A DNA stretch of 64,000 nucleotides, from positions 310,001 to 374,000 of the forward strand of contig NZ_BMRM01000005.1 of NCBI RefSeq assembly GCF_014648635.1. Reading direction: 5' to 3'. The translations under genes were made by a program, and so were the position numbers. Below, in pieces: positions 29,692 through 38,858 of the stretch. The DNA comes from Streptomyces cinerochromogenes. GTDB lineage: Bacteria > Actinomycetota > Actinomycetes > Streptomycetales > Streptomycetaceae. The notes under the pieces were generated by a model. It was not told where the DNA came from. It was given only the letters and a program-made list of their open reading frames with translations, and did no database searches. Numbering within the stretch: position 1 is the stretch's first letter; every line of letters begins with the position of its first letter.

Positions 29692-31020
29692 CTAACCAAC
29701 AATCCCCGCGGGGTGGTTCGGGTTCGCTGTTCCGTACGCGCTTGTCGTGACGGTGCAGGCAGTGCCGTTGAGGGTGTAGGAACCGGGCGGGGCGGTGTTG
29801 CCGGCGTGGACGGCCTGGAAGCCGATGTCGACGGAGGCGCCGGGGGCGATGGTGGCGTTGTGGGCGACGTGCCGGGCCGTCACCCGGCCGGAGGAGGGCG
29901 TGTACTCCGCGTTCCAGCCGGAGGTGATGGTCTGTCCGTCGGGGAGGGTGAACACCAGGGACCAGTCGTCGACCGGCGTCGTACCGGTGTTGGTGAGGGT
30001 GATGCTGGAGGTGAGGCCGGTGTTCCAGGCGTTGACGGTGTCGGTGACCCGGCAGGTCGCGGATCCGGGCGGCGGGGCGGAGGGCTGGAACTGTGCGAAG
30101 AACTTCCACACCTCTCCGGGCAGCCAGGTCCGGGAGCCGCTGTCTCCTGGCGCCCCGTCCTGCGGAGCGGCGATGTGTCCCTCGTCGAACGCGGCCCAGA
30201 CGACCGGGTGCCCGGCCGAACAGCCCGCGTAGGCGGTGATCCGGTGCGTCAGGCTGCCCTGGGCCGGCTCCGGCGGGTTCTGGGGGGTGCAGCCGTTGTT
30301 CCTGACGAACCTGTCCCTCATCGCCCGTCCGCCGGAGATACCGAGGACGTTGTCCCTGAGGCCGTGCACGCCGAGGTAGGCGATGGGCTGGGTGCCGCCG
30401 CTGCATCCGCTGAGCTGCCCGCCGCTCTGGACCGCGACCGCGCGGAAGACCGTGGCGCGGGAACAGGCGAGGGCGTACGACATGGCGGCGCCGTAGCTGA
30501 ACCCCAGGGCGAAGCGCTGTGTCGTGTCGACGCACAGGTCCGACTCGATCCGCCGGATCAGGTCGTCGACGAGGACGACGTCCTCCCCGCCGGCGTTGGC
30601 CCAGCCGTTGTCGAGGCCCTGGGGTGCGACGAAGATCGCGCTGTTGTCCGCCAGTCGCTGGAGTCCGTAGTAGGCCCAGGTGCCCGTTTCCACGGTGCGG
30701 CCCGTGGCGACGTCGGTGGAGGTGCCGCCCAGCCAGTGGAAGCCGAAGACCAGCCGGTAGGCGCGGTCGCGGTCGTAACCGTCCGGGATCCGCAGGATGA
30801 AGCTCCGGTTCCTGCCGCCGCTCTGGATCGTGTGCGTTCCGCTCGTCAGCGTGGGGGTCCTGCCGCATCCCTGGCTCGCGGCGCTGGGGGCCGTCCGGGA
30901 CGCGGTGGTGAGCGGGGCGCTCACGCCCTGGCCGCGGCCCAGTGCCGTCCCGCCGGTGCCCAGGACGACGAGCACCGCGACCACGGCCGTCCATAAGAGG
31001 GATCGTGTCCGTTTCATCAT
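29692..31020 (-). CDS. Secreted CE1-type esterase (feruloyl/PHB-depolymerase family) with CBM2
   Basis: 442 residues. The signal peptide MMKRTRSLLWTAVVAVLVVL precedes an Esterase_PHB-type alpha/beta hydrolase domain with nucleophile GFSYG and HWLGG oxyanion region. The C-terminal ~105 residues form a family 2 cellulose-binding module (Cys-flanked, Trp-rich: AWNTGLTSSITLTN, DDWSLVFTLPDGQTITSGW). The predicted role is removal of feruloyl or acetyl groups from xylan outside the cell. Start ATG 31020 (second ATG 31017) after AGAAGGCGA. Last of three minus-strand carbohydrate-enzyme genes. Confidence 0.85.
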   Translation of the reverse strand: MMKRTRSLLWTAVVAVLVVLGTGGTALGRGQGVSAPLTTASRTAPSAASQGCGRTPTLTSGTHTIQSGGRNRSFILRIPDGYDRDRAYRLVFGFHWLGGTSTDVATGRTVETGTWAYYGLQRLADNSAIFVAPQGLDNGWANAGGEDVVLVDDLIRRIESDLCVDTTQRFALGFSYGAAMSYALACSRATVFRAVAVQSGGQLSGCSGGTQPIAYLGVHGLRDNVLGISGGRAMRDRFVRNNGCTPQNPPEPAQGSLTHRITAYAGCSAGHPVVWAAFDEGHIAAPQDGAPGDSGSRTWLPGEVWKFFAQFQPSAPPPGSATCRVTDTVNAWNTGLTSSITLTNTGTTPVDDWSLVFTLPDGQTITSGWNAEYTPSSGRVTARHVAHNATIAPGASVDIGFQAVHAGNTAPPGSYTLNGTACTVTTSAYGTANPNHPAGIVG

Positions 31021-31114
31021 GCGACTCGCCTTCTGTCGTGCCTCGCCCCGGGCCGGACAGGGGCCCGAGGGCGTCCGTGTGCGCAGGGCCGCGAGGGCGG
31101 GCCTCGCCGCCGGG

Positions 31115-32545
31115 CTAGCGTGGTGCGGCCGCGGTGGCGCGGGGGGTGAAACGCCACCAGTCCATGTTGAGCAGGTAGCCGCTGCCGCCGGTGAACCGCA
31201 GGAAGAGGTCCTGGGTTCCGGTGGCACCGCTGACCGGGCAGGTCACCGACGTCCAGGCCTGCCAGCCGCCGGTGTTCGGCACATCGCACCGGCCCACGAG
31301 CGTCCCGCTCGGTGAGCCGAGGCGCAGTTCGACGGTGCCGCCCGCGCTGCCGGAGGACACGCGCGCGGTGAAGGAGGACGCGCCCGTTCCGAAGGCCACG
31401 CCCTTGACCTTGACGAAGTCGCCGTCGTCGGTCCAGCCGACGTCCCTTCCGCCTTCACCGGCCGGTTCGGTCTCGATCCCGGACCCCCAGGCGATCGTCT
31501 CCGCCTCCTGGCGTACGTACGGGTCGAGGGTGCCGACCTGGGGTGCGCCGGCGTTCGTCATGCCGATCGTCGGGATCGTGCCGTCGGCGTTGTAGGAGAA
31601 CCTCTCCACCGCGACCGAGCGGGTGAAGCCGCCGCCGCCCGGCAGCGCGCCGTTGTGGTAGAAGAAGTACGAACCGCCCTTGAAGTCGACGATCCCCGGA
31701 TGGTTGGTGAAGCTGCTGCCCTGGGTGGGCATGACCGTCCCGCGGTAGGTCCAGGGGCCGGTCGGGCCGGGCGCCGTGGAGTAGGCGATGAACTCCGAGC
31801 AGCACCTGGCCGCGAACACCAGGTAGTACAGGCCGTTGCGCCGGTAGACCCAGGGGCCTTCCTCGTAGAGCGTGGGACGGTCGGGGTCGCCGGTGCGGGT
31901 GCCGAACCCCGCGGTGGTGAGCGGGATCCGGGTGGCGCTGCCCGAGTACGAGGTCATGTCGGGGTTCAGCCTGACGTACCACAGGTTCGGGTTGCCCCAG
32001 TACAGGTAGGCCTGGCCGTCGTCGTCGATGAAGACGGTCGGGTCGATCTCGCCGTTCTCGACCAGCGGATGGCCCAGGGCGTCCCGGAACGGGCCGGTGG
32101 GGCTGTCCGAGACCGCCACGCCTATGGCCATCCGGCCGGTGGCCCGGTTCTTGACGGGCACGTACCAGTAGAACCGGCCGTTGCGCTGCACGGCCTGCCC
32201 CGCCCACGCGTCGGACGACGCCCAGCTGAACGTGGCCAGGCTGAGCGGTGAGCCGTGGTCGGTCCAGTTGACCATGTCGGCGGAGGACCACACCCGCCAG
32301 TCCTTCATGGTGAAGTAGGTGGAACCGTCCTCGTCGTGGCCGGTGTAGAGGTAGACGCGCCCGTTGTACACCAGCGGTGCCGGGTCCGCGGTGTAGACGT
32401 GCTGCACGATCGGGTTGTCGGCCCTGGCCGCCGTGGGCCGCACCGCGGCGGGGACGACGGCGAACGCCAGCAGGAGGCTCACGGTCCAGGTGACCGCCCG
32501 GACGAACCTCGTACGGGGGGCGGGTGACGGGCGGGCCGCGGTCAT
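31115..32545 (-). CDS. Secreted glycoside hydrolase family 43 with CBM6
   Basis: 476 residues. The signal peptide (VTWTVSLLLAFAVVPAAV) ends near ARA. A five-bladed GH43 propeller follows, with base Asp in VYTADPAPLVYNGRVYLYTG, acid Glu in LYEEGPWVYRR and the helper Asp in NGEIDPTVFIDDDG. A C-terminal family 6 carbohydrate-binding module spans EAETIAWGSG to LLNMDWWRF. Likely a beta-xylosidase or alpha-L-arabinofuranosidase acting on arabinoxylan. ATG 32545 follows GGGAGG. It lies between the GH27 and esterase genes on the same strand. Confidence 0.88.
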   Translation of the reverse strand: MTAARPSPAPRTRFVRAVTWTVSLLLAFAVVPAAVRPTAARADNPIVQHVYTADPAPLVYNGRVYLYTGHDEDGSTYFTMKDWRVWSSADMVNWTDHGSPLSLATFSWASSDAWAGQAVQRNGRFYWYVPVKNRATGRMAIGVAVSDSPTGPFRDALGHPLVENGEIDPTVFIDDDGQAYLYWGNPNLWYVRLNPDMTSYSGSATRIPLTTAGFGTRTGDPDRPTLYEEGPWVYRRNGLYYLVFAARCCSEFIAYSTAPGPTGPWTYRGTVMPTQGSSFTNHPGIVDFKGGSYFFYHNGALPGGGGFTRSVAVERFSYNADGTIPTIGMTNAGAPQVGTLDPYVRQEAETIAWGSGIETEPAGEGGRDVGWTDDGDFVKVKGVAFGTGASSFTARVSSGSAGGTVELRLGSPSGTLVGRCDVPNTGGWQAWTSVTCPVSGATGTQDLFLRFTGGSGYLLNMDWWRFTPRATAAAPR

Positions 32546-32597
32546 CGGGGCCTCCCGGGGCGGCGGGCCGGGGATGCTCCGCCGGCCGGTGTGTCCC

Positions 32598-34244
32598 TCA
32601 TGCGCGGCTCCACTTCTGGCCGGCCTGGCCGTTGCAGGTCCACAGGACCAGCCGTGTCCCGTCGGCGGTGCCGGCCCCGTCGGTGTCGAGGCACAGTCCG
32701 GCGTGGACGTTGCGGACCGACCCGTCGGAGCCGATGGTCCACTTCTGGTTGTCCTGGCCGTTGCAGGGCCAGGTGACGACCCGGGTGCCGTTGGTGGTTC
32801 CCTGGTCGTAGGCGTCCAGGCACTTGTCGCCGTAGACGCGGATCTCGCCGCCCGCCCACGTGGTCCACAGCTGGTTCGCGGCCGTGTGGCAGTCCCAGAG
32901 CAGTACGGTGGCCCCGGCGGCGGTGGAGGCGTTGTCCACGTCCGCGCAGCGGCCGGACGCGCCGCCCCGCAGACGGGAGGTGGTGGCGGCCAGCGGGGTG
33001 CCACCGGTCACCCGGAACACGGCCGTGCCGTGCGCGGGGACGTCGGCGGAGATCTGCCCGGACGTGCTCGACGTGCCGCCGGTCCACAGGTCCGTGAGGG
33101 TGAACGAGCTGCCGGACAGGCCCACTTGGGCCGCCGTCGTGGCGACCTTCGTGGCGCTTGCGCCCCGGTTGAACAGGCCCACCGCGACCGAGCCGTCCGA
33201 CAGGGGCTTGGCGAACACCTCGGTGGCGCCGTCGTCGCGCACCCTGCGTCCGCCCGCGCCCAGTGCGTCCTGGTCGACCGCCAGCAGCCGGGGGTTGCGC
33301 AGGATCGCGCTCACGTCGGCGGACATGGTGCGGATGTCGTTGCCGGCCATGAGCGGGGCGCCCAGCAGGGCCCACAGGGCGAAGTGCGAGCGGGACTCGG
33401 TCAGCGTCAGGCCGGGACGGCCGACGACCAGCATGTCCGGGTCGTTCCAGTGCCCCGGGCCGGACTGTGCCGCCAGCGGCGCGGTGACGTCCAGGACGTT
33501 GCCGACGCCCATCGGGTAGCTGTTGGTGTTGCCGTTCTGCCAGATGTCCAGCAGGTCCTCGGTCGTCCGCCACAGGTCGGCGACCTCGCCCCAGTTGTAG
33601 GTGGCGCCGGTGATGGCGTGCAGGCTGTTGGGGTTGATGCTGTAGACGATCGGCCGCCCGGTGGCGCGCAGGGCGTCGCGCATGAGGGTGAACCGTGCGA
33701 CCTGCTCGTCACGGGTTCCGCTGGAGGAACACCAGTCGTACTTCAGGTAGTCGACGCCCCATGAGGCGAAGGTGGCGGCGTCCTGGGCCTCGTGGCCCCT
33801 GCTCCCGGTGGACCCCGGGTAGCCGCCGGTGGCCTGCGCGCAGGTGCGCTCGTTCGGCACCTGGTAGATGCCGAACTTCAGGCCCTTGCCGTGGATGTAG
33901 TCACCGAGCGCCTTCATCCCGCTCGGGAACTTGGCGGGATCGGCCCGCAGGTTGCCTGCCGCGTCCCGCTGCGGGTCGAACCAGCAGTCGTCGACCACCA
34001 CGTACCGGTAGCCGGCGTCCCGCATGCCCGAGGACACCATCGCGTCGGCGGCCTCACGGACCCGGGTCTCGGTGACCCCGCACCCGAAGCTGTTCCAGCT
34101 GTTCCATCCCAGGGGCGGGGTGAGCGCCGGGCTGCCCGGCGCGGCCGAGGCGGTGGAATGGGCGGAGGCCGTCAGGGAGGCGGCGGCCGCCAGCGCGGCG
34201 GCCGCGAGGACGCGGAGCAGTCGTGCGCCTGATCGTCTGAGCAC
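32598..34244 (-). CDS. Secreted alpha-galactosidase (GH27) with ricin-B/CBM13 lectin domain
   Basis: 548 residues. The signal peptide (RRSGARLLRVLAAAALAAAA) precedes a catalytic TIM barrel beginning TPPLGWNSWNSFGCGV, with the nucleophile Asp in VDYLKYDWCSS and the acid/base Asp in GPGHWNDPDMLVVG. After a small beta domain, the last ~130 residues hold ricin-type repeats ending in QxW (NQLWTT, NQKWTI, GQKWSRA). It removes alpha-galactose branches from galactomannan or related polymers. GTG 34244 (or TTG 34247) follows GAAGGAG. First gene of the minus-strand set. Confidence 0.9.
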   Translation of the reverse strand: MLRRSGARLLRVLAAAALAAAASLTASAHSTASAAPGSPALTPPLGWNSWNSFGCGVTETRVREAADAMVSSGMRDAGYRYVVVDDCWFDPQRDAAGNLRADPAKFPSGMKALGDYIHGKGLKFGIYQVPNERTCAQATGGYPGSTGSRGHEAQDAATFASWGVDYLKYDWCSSSGTRDEQVARFTLMRDALRATGRPIVYSINPNSLHAITGATYNWGEVADLWRTTEDLLDIWQNGNTNSYPMGVGNVLDVTAPLAAQSGPGHWNDPDMLVVGRPGLTLTESRSHFALWALLGAPLMAGNDIRTMSADVSAILRNPRLLAVDQDALGAGGRRVRDDGATEVFAKPLSDGSVAVGLFNRGASATKVATTAAQVGLSGSSFTLTDLWTGGTSSTSGQISADVPAHGTAVFRVTGGTPLAATTSRLRGGASGRCADVDNASTAAGATVLLWDCHTAANQLWTTWAGGEIRVYGDKCLDAYDQGTTNGTRVVTWPCNGQDNQKWTIGSDGSVRNVHAGLCLDTDGAGTADGTRLVLWTCNGQAGQKWSRA

Positions 34245-34638
34245 CAAGGGGCTCCTTCGGCGAAAGGGTGCCGTGGGCGGGTGGACACAGCGGCGTCCAT
34301 GTCCTGCCCATGACATCCAGGAGAGGAGGGAGGTTCGAAATTTCGGAAACCATTCGGAAACAGGGAGTGTCAGGGATGGTAGACAGGTCGCGCAGCATGT
34401 CAACAGAACGCGCGAACGGAAGAGGGAGGGCCGCCCCTCAGTCGTCTGCCGACACCGCGAACGACCGGAGCCTCCGCATCGAATGTTTCGACCCGCTCCC
34501 CGAACCGTGCGAGAGGTATTGACGGGTGTCGCCGACTCCCTATCATCCAGGGTGGTCGGCATTTCGATGAATGTTCGAGATTACGAACCGCTGGCGCCAC
34601 TCCCACACCACCCCACGACACGAGGGGAACGCCGCCCG
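34245..34638. promoter_or_regulatory. Divergent GH27/GH43 promoter region with xylan-type palindromes
   Basis: A 394-base gap between divergent glycosidase genes. CGAAATTTCG is a perfect palindrome at 34336-34345, and CGAATGTTTCG at 34480-34490 is a related near-palindrome. Both resemble the CGAAACTTTCG element known upstream of Streptomyces xylanase genes. TTCGGAAAC is also repeated at 34342 and 34354. A shared repressor site controlling both directions is inferred. Confidence 0.45.
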
Positions 34639-36285
34639 ATGGATATGTCACGGCCTCATCCATCCCTTTCCCGTCGCCGCACGCTGGCCGCCGTCACCGG
34701 CCTGGCCGCCGGAGCCCTCCTCCCCCCGGCCGGAGCGGCCCGCGCCGCCTCCGCCCCCGCCCGGGAGCCGGCCCCTGGCGCGGCCGCGACGTTCACGAAC
34801 CCGGTGATCTGGCAGGACTTCGCGGACATCGACGTCATCCGCGTCGGAAACACCTACTACGCCTCGGCCTCGACCATGCACTACTCACCGGGCGCCCCCG
34901 TCCTGCGCTCGTACGACCTGGTGAACTGGGAGATCGCCGGCCACTCGGTGCCCGTGCTCGACTTCGGCGCCAAGTACGACCTGAACGGGGCCCGCGGCTA
35001 CGTGAGGGGGATCTGGGCGTCCTCGCTGGCCTACCGGCCGAGCAACAGGACGTTCTACTGGCTCGGCCAGATCGACTTCGCCCGGACCCACGTCTACACC
35101 GCCACCACCGTCGAGGGACCGTGGAACAGGCTGACGACGATCAGCACGCCCTACTACGACGCCGGGCTGCTCGTCGACAGCGACGACACCCTGTACGTGG
35201 CGTACGGGAACACCACCATCAGCGTGGCCCAGCTCTCCCCCGACGGCAGCGGCCAGGTCCGCACCCAGCAGGTCTTCACCGCGCCCGCGAGCGTCGGCAC
35301 CCTCGAAGGCTCCCGCTTCTACAAGATCAACGGCCGGTACTACATCTTCCTGACCCGCCCCGCGAACGGCCAGTACGTCCTGCAGTCGTCCGGCGGCCCC
35401 TTCGGCCCGTACACGATGCGGCAGGTCCTCCTCGACCTGCGCGGACCGATCCCCGGCGGCGGCGTCCCGCACCAGGGCGGGCTGGTGCAGACGGCGAGCG
35501 GCGCCTGGTACTACATGGCCTTCGTCGACGCGTACCCCGGCGGCCGGATGCCCGTCCTGGCCCCGGTCACCTGGACCCCGGACGGCTGGCCCGTCGTGAC
35601 ACTGGTGAACGGCGCCTGGGGCACCTCCTATCCCAGCCCGGCCGTGCCTGCCCCACCCCGCCAGATCACCCCCATGACCGGCGTCGACACCTTCGACGGT
35701 ACGGCCCTGAACCCGAGGTGGGAGTGGAACCACAACCCGGACAACTCCAAGTGGTCGGCCGGCAACGGCCTGACCCTGCGGACCGCGACCGTCACCAACG
35801 ACCTCTACTGGGCCCGCAACACCCTCACGCACCGCATCCAGGGCCCCACCTCCACCGCCACGGTCCAGCTCGACCACTCCGCGATGCGGGACGGCGACCG
35901 GGCCGGACTCGCCCTGCTGCGTGACTCCTCCGCCTGGATCGGCCTCAAACGCGACGGCGGCGCGACGCGGGTGGTGATGGTCACCGGACTGACCATGGAC
36001 GGCAACTGGAACACCACCGGCACCGGCACCGAGGTCGCGAGCGCGCCCGTCTCCGGCGGCCGGATCTGGCTGCGCGCGGCCGCGGACATCCGCCCCGGCG
36101 CGGCACGGCCCGGCACCTTCTCCTTCAGCACCGACGGCGTCACCTTCACCCGTCTGGGGCCCGCCTTCTCCATGGGCAACGACTGGCGGTTCTTCATGGG
36201 ATACCGCTTCGCCCTCTTCAACCACGCCACCCAGGCACTCGGCGGCGCGGTCCGCGTCACACGGTTCGAGCTGTCGGTGCCCTGA
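34639..36285 (+). CDS. Tat-exported GH43-family glycosidase with DUF1349/concanavalin-like C-domain
   Basis: 548 residues. The N-terminus SRRRTLAAVTGLAAGALL fits a twin-arginine signal. The GH43 propeller begins FTNPVIWQDFADIDVIRVG (base Asp) and has TLEGSRFYKINGRYYIFLTR (acid Glu). The second half (FDGTALNPRWEWNHNPDN to VRVTRFELSVP) is the beta-xylosidase C-terminal concanavalin-like domain. Likely a beta-xylosidase or arabinofuranosidase. ATG 34639 follows GAGGGGAAC; ATG 34645 is possible. Confidence 0.87.
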   Translation: MDMSRPHPSLSRRRTLAAVTGLAAGALLPPAGAARAASAPAREPAPGAAATFTNPVIWQDFADIDVIRVGNTYYASASTMHYSPGAPVLRSYDLVNWEIAGHSVPVLDFGAKYDLNGARGYVRGIWASSLAYRPSNRTFYWLGQIDFARTHVYTATTVEGPWNRLTTISTPYYDAGLLVDSDDTLYVAYGNTTISVAQLSPDGSGQVRTQQVFTAPASVGTLEGSRFYKINGRYYIFLTRPANGQYVLQSSGGPFGPYTMRQVLLDLRGPIPGGGVPHQGGLVQTASGAWYYMAFVDAYPGGRMPVLAPVTWTPDGWPVVTLVNGAWGTSYPSPAVPAPPRQITPMTGVDTFDGTALNPRWEWNHNPDNSKWSAGNGLTLRTATVTNDLYWARNTLTHRIQGPTSTATVQLDHSAMRDGDRAGLALLRDSSAWIGLKRDGGATRVVMVTGLTMDGNWNTTGTGTEVASAPVSGGRIWLRAAADIRPGAARPGTFSFSTDGVTFTRLGPAFSMGNDWRFFMGYRFALFNHATQALGGAVRVTRFELSVP

Positions 36286-36362
36286 ACCGGCCCGGCCCCC
36301 CGCACCGACCGCCCGCGTCCGGCCCCGACGGCTCGCCGGTGCGCAGGTCCGGGGCACCACCG

Positions 36363-37376
36363 TCAGGCGCTGGAGCGGGGCACGAGGCGGGTGGGGAGGA
36401 TCAGCGGGGTGGGGTCCTGTCCGTCGATGAGCGCGACGAGCATCCGCGCCATCTCCCGTCCGAGAGCCGTGACGGGCTGATGGACGGTGGTGAGCGGCGG
36501 ATCGGCGATCCGGGCGACGGTCAGGTCGTCGAAGCCCACCACGGCGACGTCGGCGGGGACCCTCCGGCCGGCCTCCCGCAACGTACGCAGCGCTCCCGCC
36601 CCCATGTTGTCGTTGGCGGCGAACACCCCGTCCACGTCGGGGTGGTCCGCCAGCAGCGCGGCCATGGCGGCGGCCCCGCTCGGCTCCGTGAAGTCCCCCT
36701 CCTGCGGCGCGAACGGATCGAGGCCGGCCGCCAGCACGGCGTCCCGGTAGCCGCGGTACCGGGCACGCCCGGCCTCGGTGTCCAGCCGCCCGCAGATCGC
36801 GGCCACGCGGGTCCGGCCGAGCGAGATCAGGTACTCGGTCGCCTCACGCGCCCCTCCGGCGTTGTCGACGTCCACGTACCACCGGGGCGCCGGACCGACC
36901 GGGCGTCCGCCGAACACGACGGGCATCGCCGCCTCCTCGGCCATCCGCGCCAGGGGGTCGTCCTCGCGCAGCGCCATCAGCATCACGCCGTCGGCGCCCC
37001 TGGACAGGAGGAGTTCCTCCACCCGTTTGCGGCCCCGGTCGGTTGCGGCCAGACACAGCATCAGGTGCAGGTCGGCCTCTTCCAGGGCGGCCGAGGCCCC
37101 GACGATCACCTGGGCGAAGAACGGATCCGCGAAGATCGAGGGATCCTCTCCCGAGACGACCAGGGCGGCCGCTCCGGTCTGACGGGTGGCCAGGGCGCGG
37201 GCGGTCGGATTGGGTACGTAACCCAGCTGCCGGACGGCCCGTTCGACGGCCTCGCGTTTGGCGCGGCTGACGTGCGGGGCGTTGTTGAGGGCCCGCGACG
37301 CCACGGAACGGGACACGCCCGCCAGGCCGGCCACCTCGTCGAGCGTCGGGTGCCGACGCGGCGCGTCTTCTGCCAT
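36363..37376 (-). CDS. LacI-family transcriptional regulator
   Basis: 337 residues. An N-terminal helix-turn-helix (TLDEVAGLAGVSRSVASRAL) with the hinge-side NPTARALATRQTG precedes a periplasmic-binding-protein-like sugar-sensing domain (DGVFAANDNMGAGALRTL, DVAVVGFDDL). Its DNA-reading helix differs from CebR as remembered. It sits between GH43 and GH6 genes, so it probably represses local plant-polysaccharide genes and itself until a sugar inducer binds. ATG 37376 start. Confidence 0.9.
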   Translation of the reverse strand: MAEDAPRRHPTLDEVAGLAGVSRSVASRALNNAPHVSRAKREAVERAVRQLGYVPNPTARALATRQTGAAALVVSGEDPSIFADPFFAQVIVGASAALEEADLHLMLCLAATDRGRKRVEELLLSRGADGVMLMALREDDPLARMAEEAAMPVVFGGRPVGPAPRWYVDVDNAGGAREATEYLISLGRTRVAAICGRLDTEAGRARYRGYRDAVLAAGLDPFAPQEGDFTEPSGAAAMAALLADHPDVDGVFAANDNMGAGALRTLREAGRRVPADVAVVGFDDLTVARIADPPLTTVHQPVTALGREMARMLVALIDGQDPTPLILPTRLVPRSSA

Positions 37377-37489
37377 GGTGCACGAGCCTTTCCCTCGACC
37401 GGACGGGAAGCGTCCCACCCCGGCCCGCGCCGCCGCCGGCCCTCCGGTGCAGGACGGCGGACCGGCACGGAACCGGCGTTCAGCGAGTC

Positions 37490-37503
37490 TGGGACCGCTT
37501 CCA
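37490..37503. promoter_or_regulatory. LacI/CebR-like operator variant (copy 1)
   Basis: TGGGACCGCTTCCA, an imperfect palindrome closely related to the CebR box TGGGAGCGCTCCCA. It lies upstream of the minus-strand LacI gene, and the same 14-mer occurs again at 37625, so it is a real repeated site rather than chance. Confidence 0.65.
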
Positions 37504-37624
37504 GTTCCGAGGACTCTAGATCCTCGTATCCGCCGGAGGAAGGGGGGGGCGGCACCTCGGCTCTTGACAGCTCTGCCGACCCGCCACACGATACCGACCA
37601 CACCCCAGTAGTCCTCGGTGCGAC

Positions 37625-37653
37625 TGGGACCGCTTCCAATGGGAGCGCTCCCA
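37625..37653. promoter_or_regulatory. Tandem operators: variant box plus perfect CebR box before the GH6 gene
   Basis: TGGGACCGCTTCCA at 37625-37638 is followed one base later by TGGGAGCGCTCCCA at 37640-37653. The latter is identical to the established CebR (cellulose/cello-oligosaccharide repressor) binding site of Streptomyces. They lie about 150 bases before the GH6 start, placing the cellulase genes under CebR and perhaps also the local LacI protein. Confidence 0.8.
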
Positions 37654-37800
37654 GGGCACACTGCGGGCCCTGGTCGTGACGTCCCGGCCGGTGAGCGCGC
37701 CGACCGCAACGGGACGTCGTACCACCGCACTTCCTCAGCGCGTCGCACGCTCGGGACGAGAGCGCGTGACGCATCCCTGCCAGGAAACCGAGGTACCGTC

Positions 37801-38766
37801 ATGCGCCGCCGGCTCCGCACCCTCGTCGCAGCGTTCTGCGCCCTGCCGCTCGTGCTCGCCATCGCACCGGCCGCCCACGCCGCCGACCCGACCACCCTGA
37901 CCAACGGCTTCTACGTGGACCCCGACTCCAGCGCGAAGCGGTGGGTCGCCGCCAACCCCGGCGACGGCCGGGCCCCCGCCATCGACGCCTCGATCGCGGG
38001 CACCCCGATGGCCCGCTGGTTCGGCTCCTGGAGCGGCTCCATCGGCACCGCCACCGGGGCGTACGCGGGCGCCGCGGACGCCAAGGACAAACTGCCCGTC
38101 CTGGTCGCCTACAACATCTACAACCGCGACTACTGCGGCGGGCACTCCGCGGGCGGAGCCGCCTCAGCGTCCGCCTACGCGACCTGGATCGCCCAGTTCG
38201 CCGGCGGGATCGCGAGCCGTCCGGCCGTCGTCGTCCTCGAACCGGACTCCCTCGGGGACTACGGCTGCATGACACAGGCCCAGATCGCCGAACGCCAGAG
38301 CATGCTCACCGGGGCCCTGACCCAGTTCAACCGCCAGGCACCCAACACCTGGGTCTACCTCGACGCCGGCAACCCGGGCTGGGCCGCCCCGGCGACCATG
38401 GCCCAGCGCCTCCACGAAGCAGGCCTCCGGCAGGCGCACGGCTTCTCGCTCAACATCTCCAACTACTTCACGACGGCCGAGAACACCGCCTACGGCAACG
38501 CCGTCAACAGCGAACTGAGCGCCCGCTACGGCTACACCAAGCCGTTCGTCGTGGACACCAGCCGCAACGGCAACGGCTCAAACGGGCAGTGGTGCAACCC
38601 CTCCGGCCGCCGCACCGGTACCCCCACCCGACTGGGCGGAGGCGCCGAGATGCTCCTGTGGATCAAGACCCCCGGCGAGTCGGACGGCAACTGCGGCGTG
38701 GGAGCGGGCTCCTCGGCCGGACAGTTCCTGCCCGAGGTCGCCTACAAGATGATCTACGGCTACTGA
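37801..38766 (+). CDS. Secreted GH6 cellulase (endoglucanase type)
   Basis: 321 residues. The Sec signal (LRTLVAAFCALPLVLAIAPAAHA) is followed directly by a GH6 catalytic domain. Landmarks are LVAYNIYNRDYCGG, the acid Asp in VVVLEPDSLGDYGC, YLDAGNPGW, FVVDTSRNGNG and the base-region LLWIKTPGESDGNC. No carbohydrate-binding module. GH6 enzymes hydrolyse beta-1,4-glucan by inversion. The short loops of this single-domain form resemble Streptomyces CelA1-type endoglucanases. Preceded by CebR-type operators. Confidence 0.9.
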   Translation: MRRRLRTLVAAFCALPLVLAIAPAAHAADPTTLTNGFYVDPDSSAKRWVAANPGDGRAPAIDASIAGTPMARWFGSWSGSIGTATGAYAGAADAKDKLPVLVAYNIYNRDYCGGHSAGGAASASAYATWIAQFAGGIASRPAVVVLEPDSLGDYGCMTQAQIAERQSMLTGALTQFNRQAPNTWVYLDAGNPGWAAPATMAQRLHEAGLRQAHGFSLNISNYFTTAENTAYGNAVNSELSARYGYTKPFVVDTSRNGNGSNGQWCNPSGRRTGTPTRLGGGAEMLLWIKTPGESDGNCGVGAGSSAGQFLPEVAYKMIYGY

Positions 38767-38858
38767 CGCGGAAGCCGCCGGCGCCGCCCGCGCGGCACCG
38801 GACACGGCCACCGGCGCGCCCGCATCACACGCATCCCCCACCGACCCCAGGAGCAACC

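Noticed and set aside
36363..37376. Calling the LacI-family gene cebR because of the CebR box nearby
   Set aside because: Its helix-turn-helix differs from CebR as remembered, and cebR normally sits beside cebEFG-bglC, which are not here.
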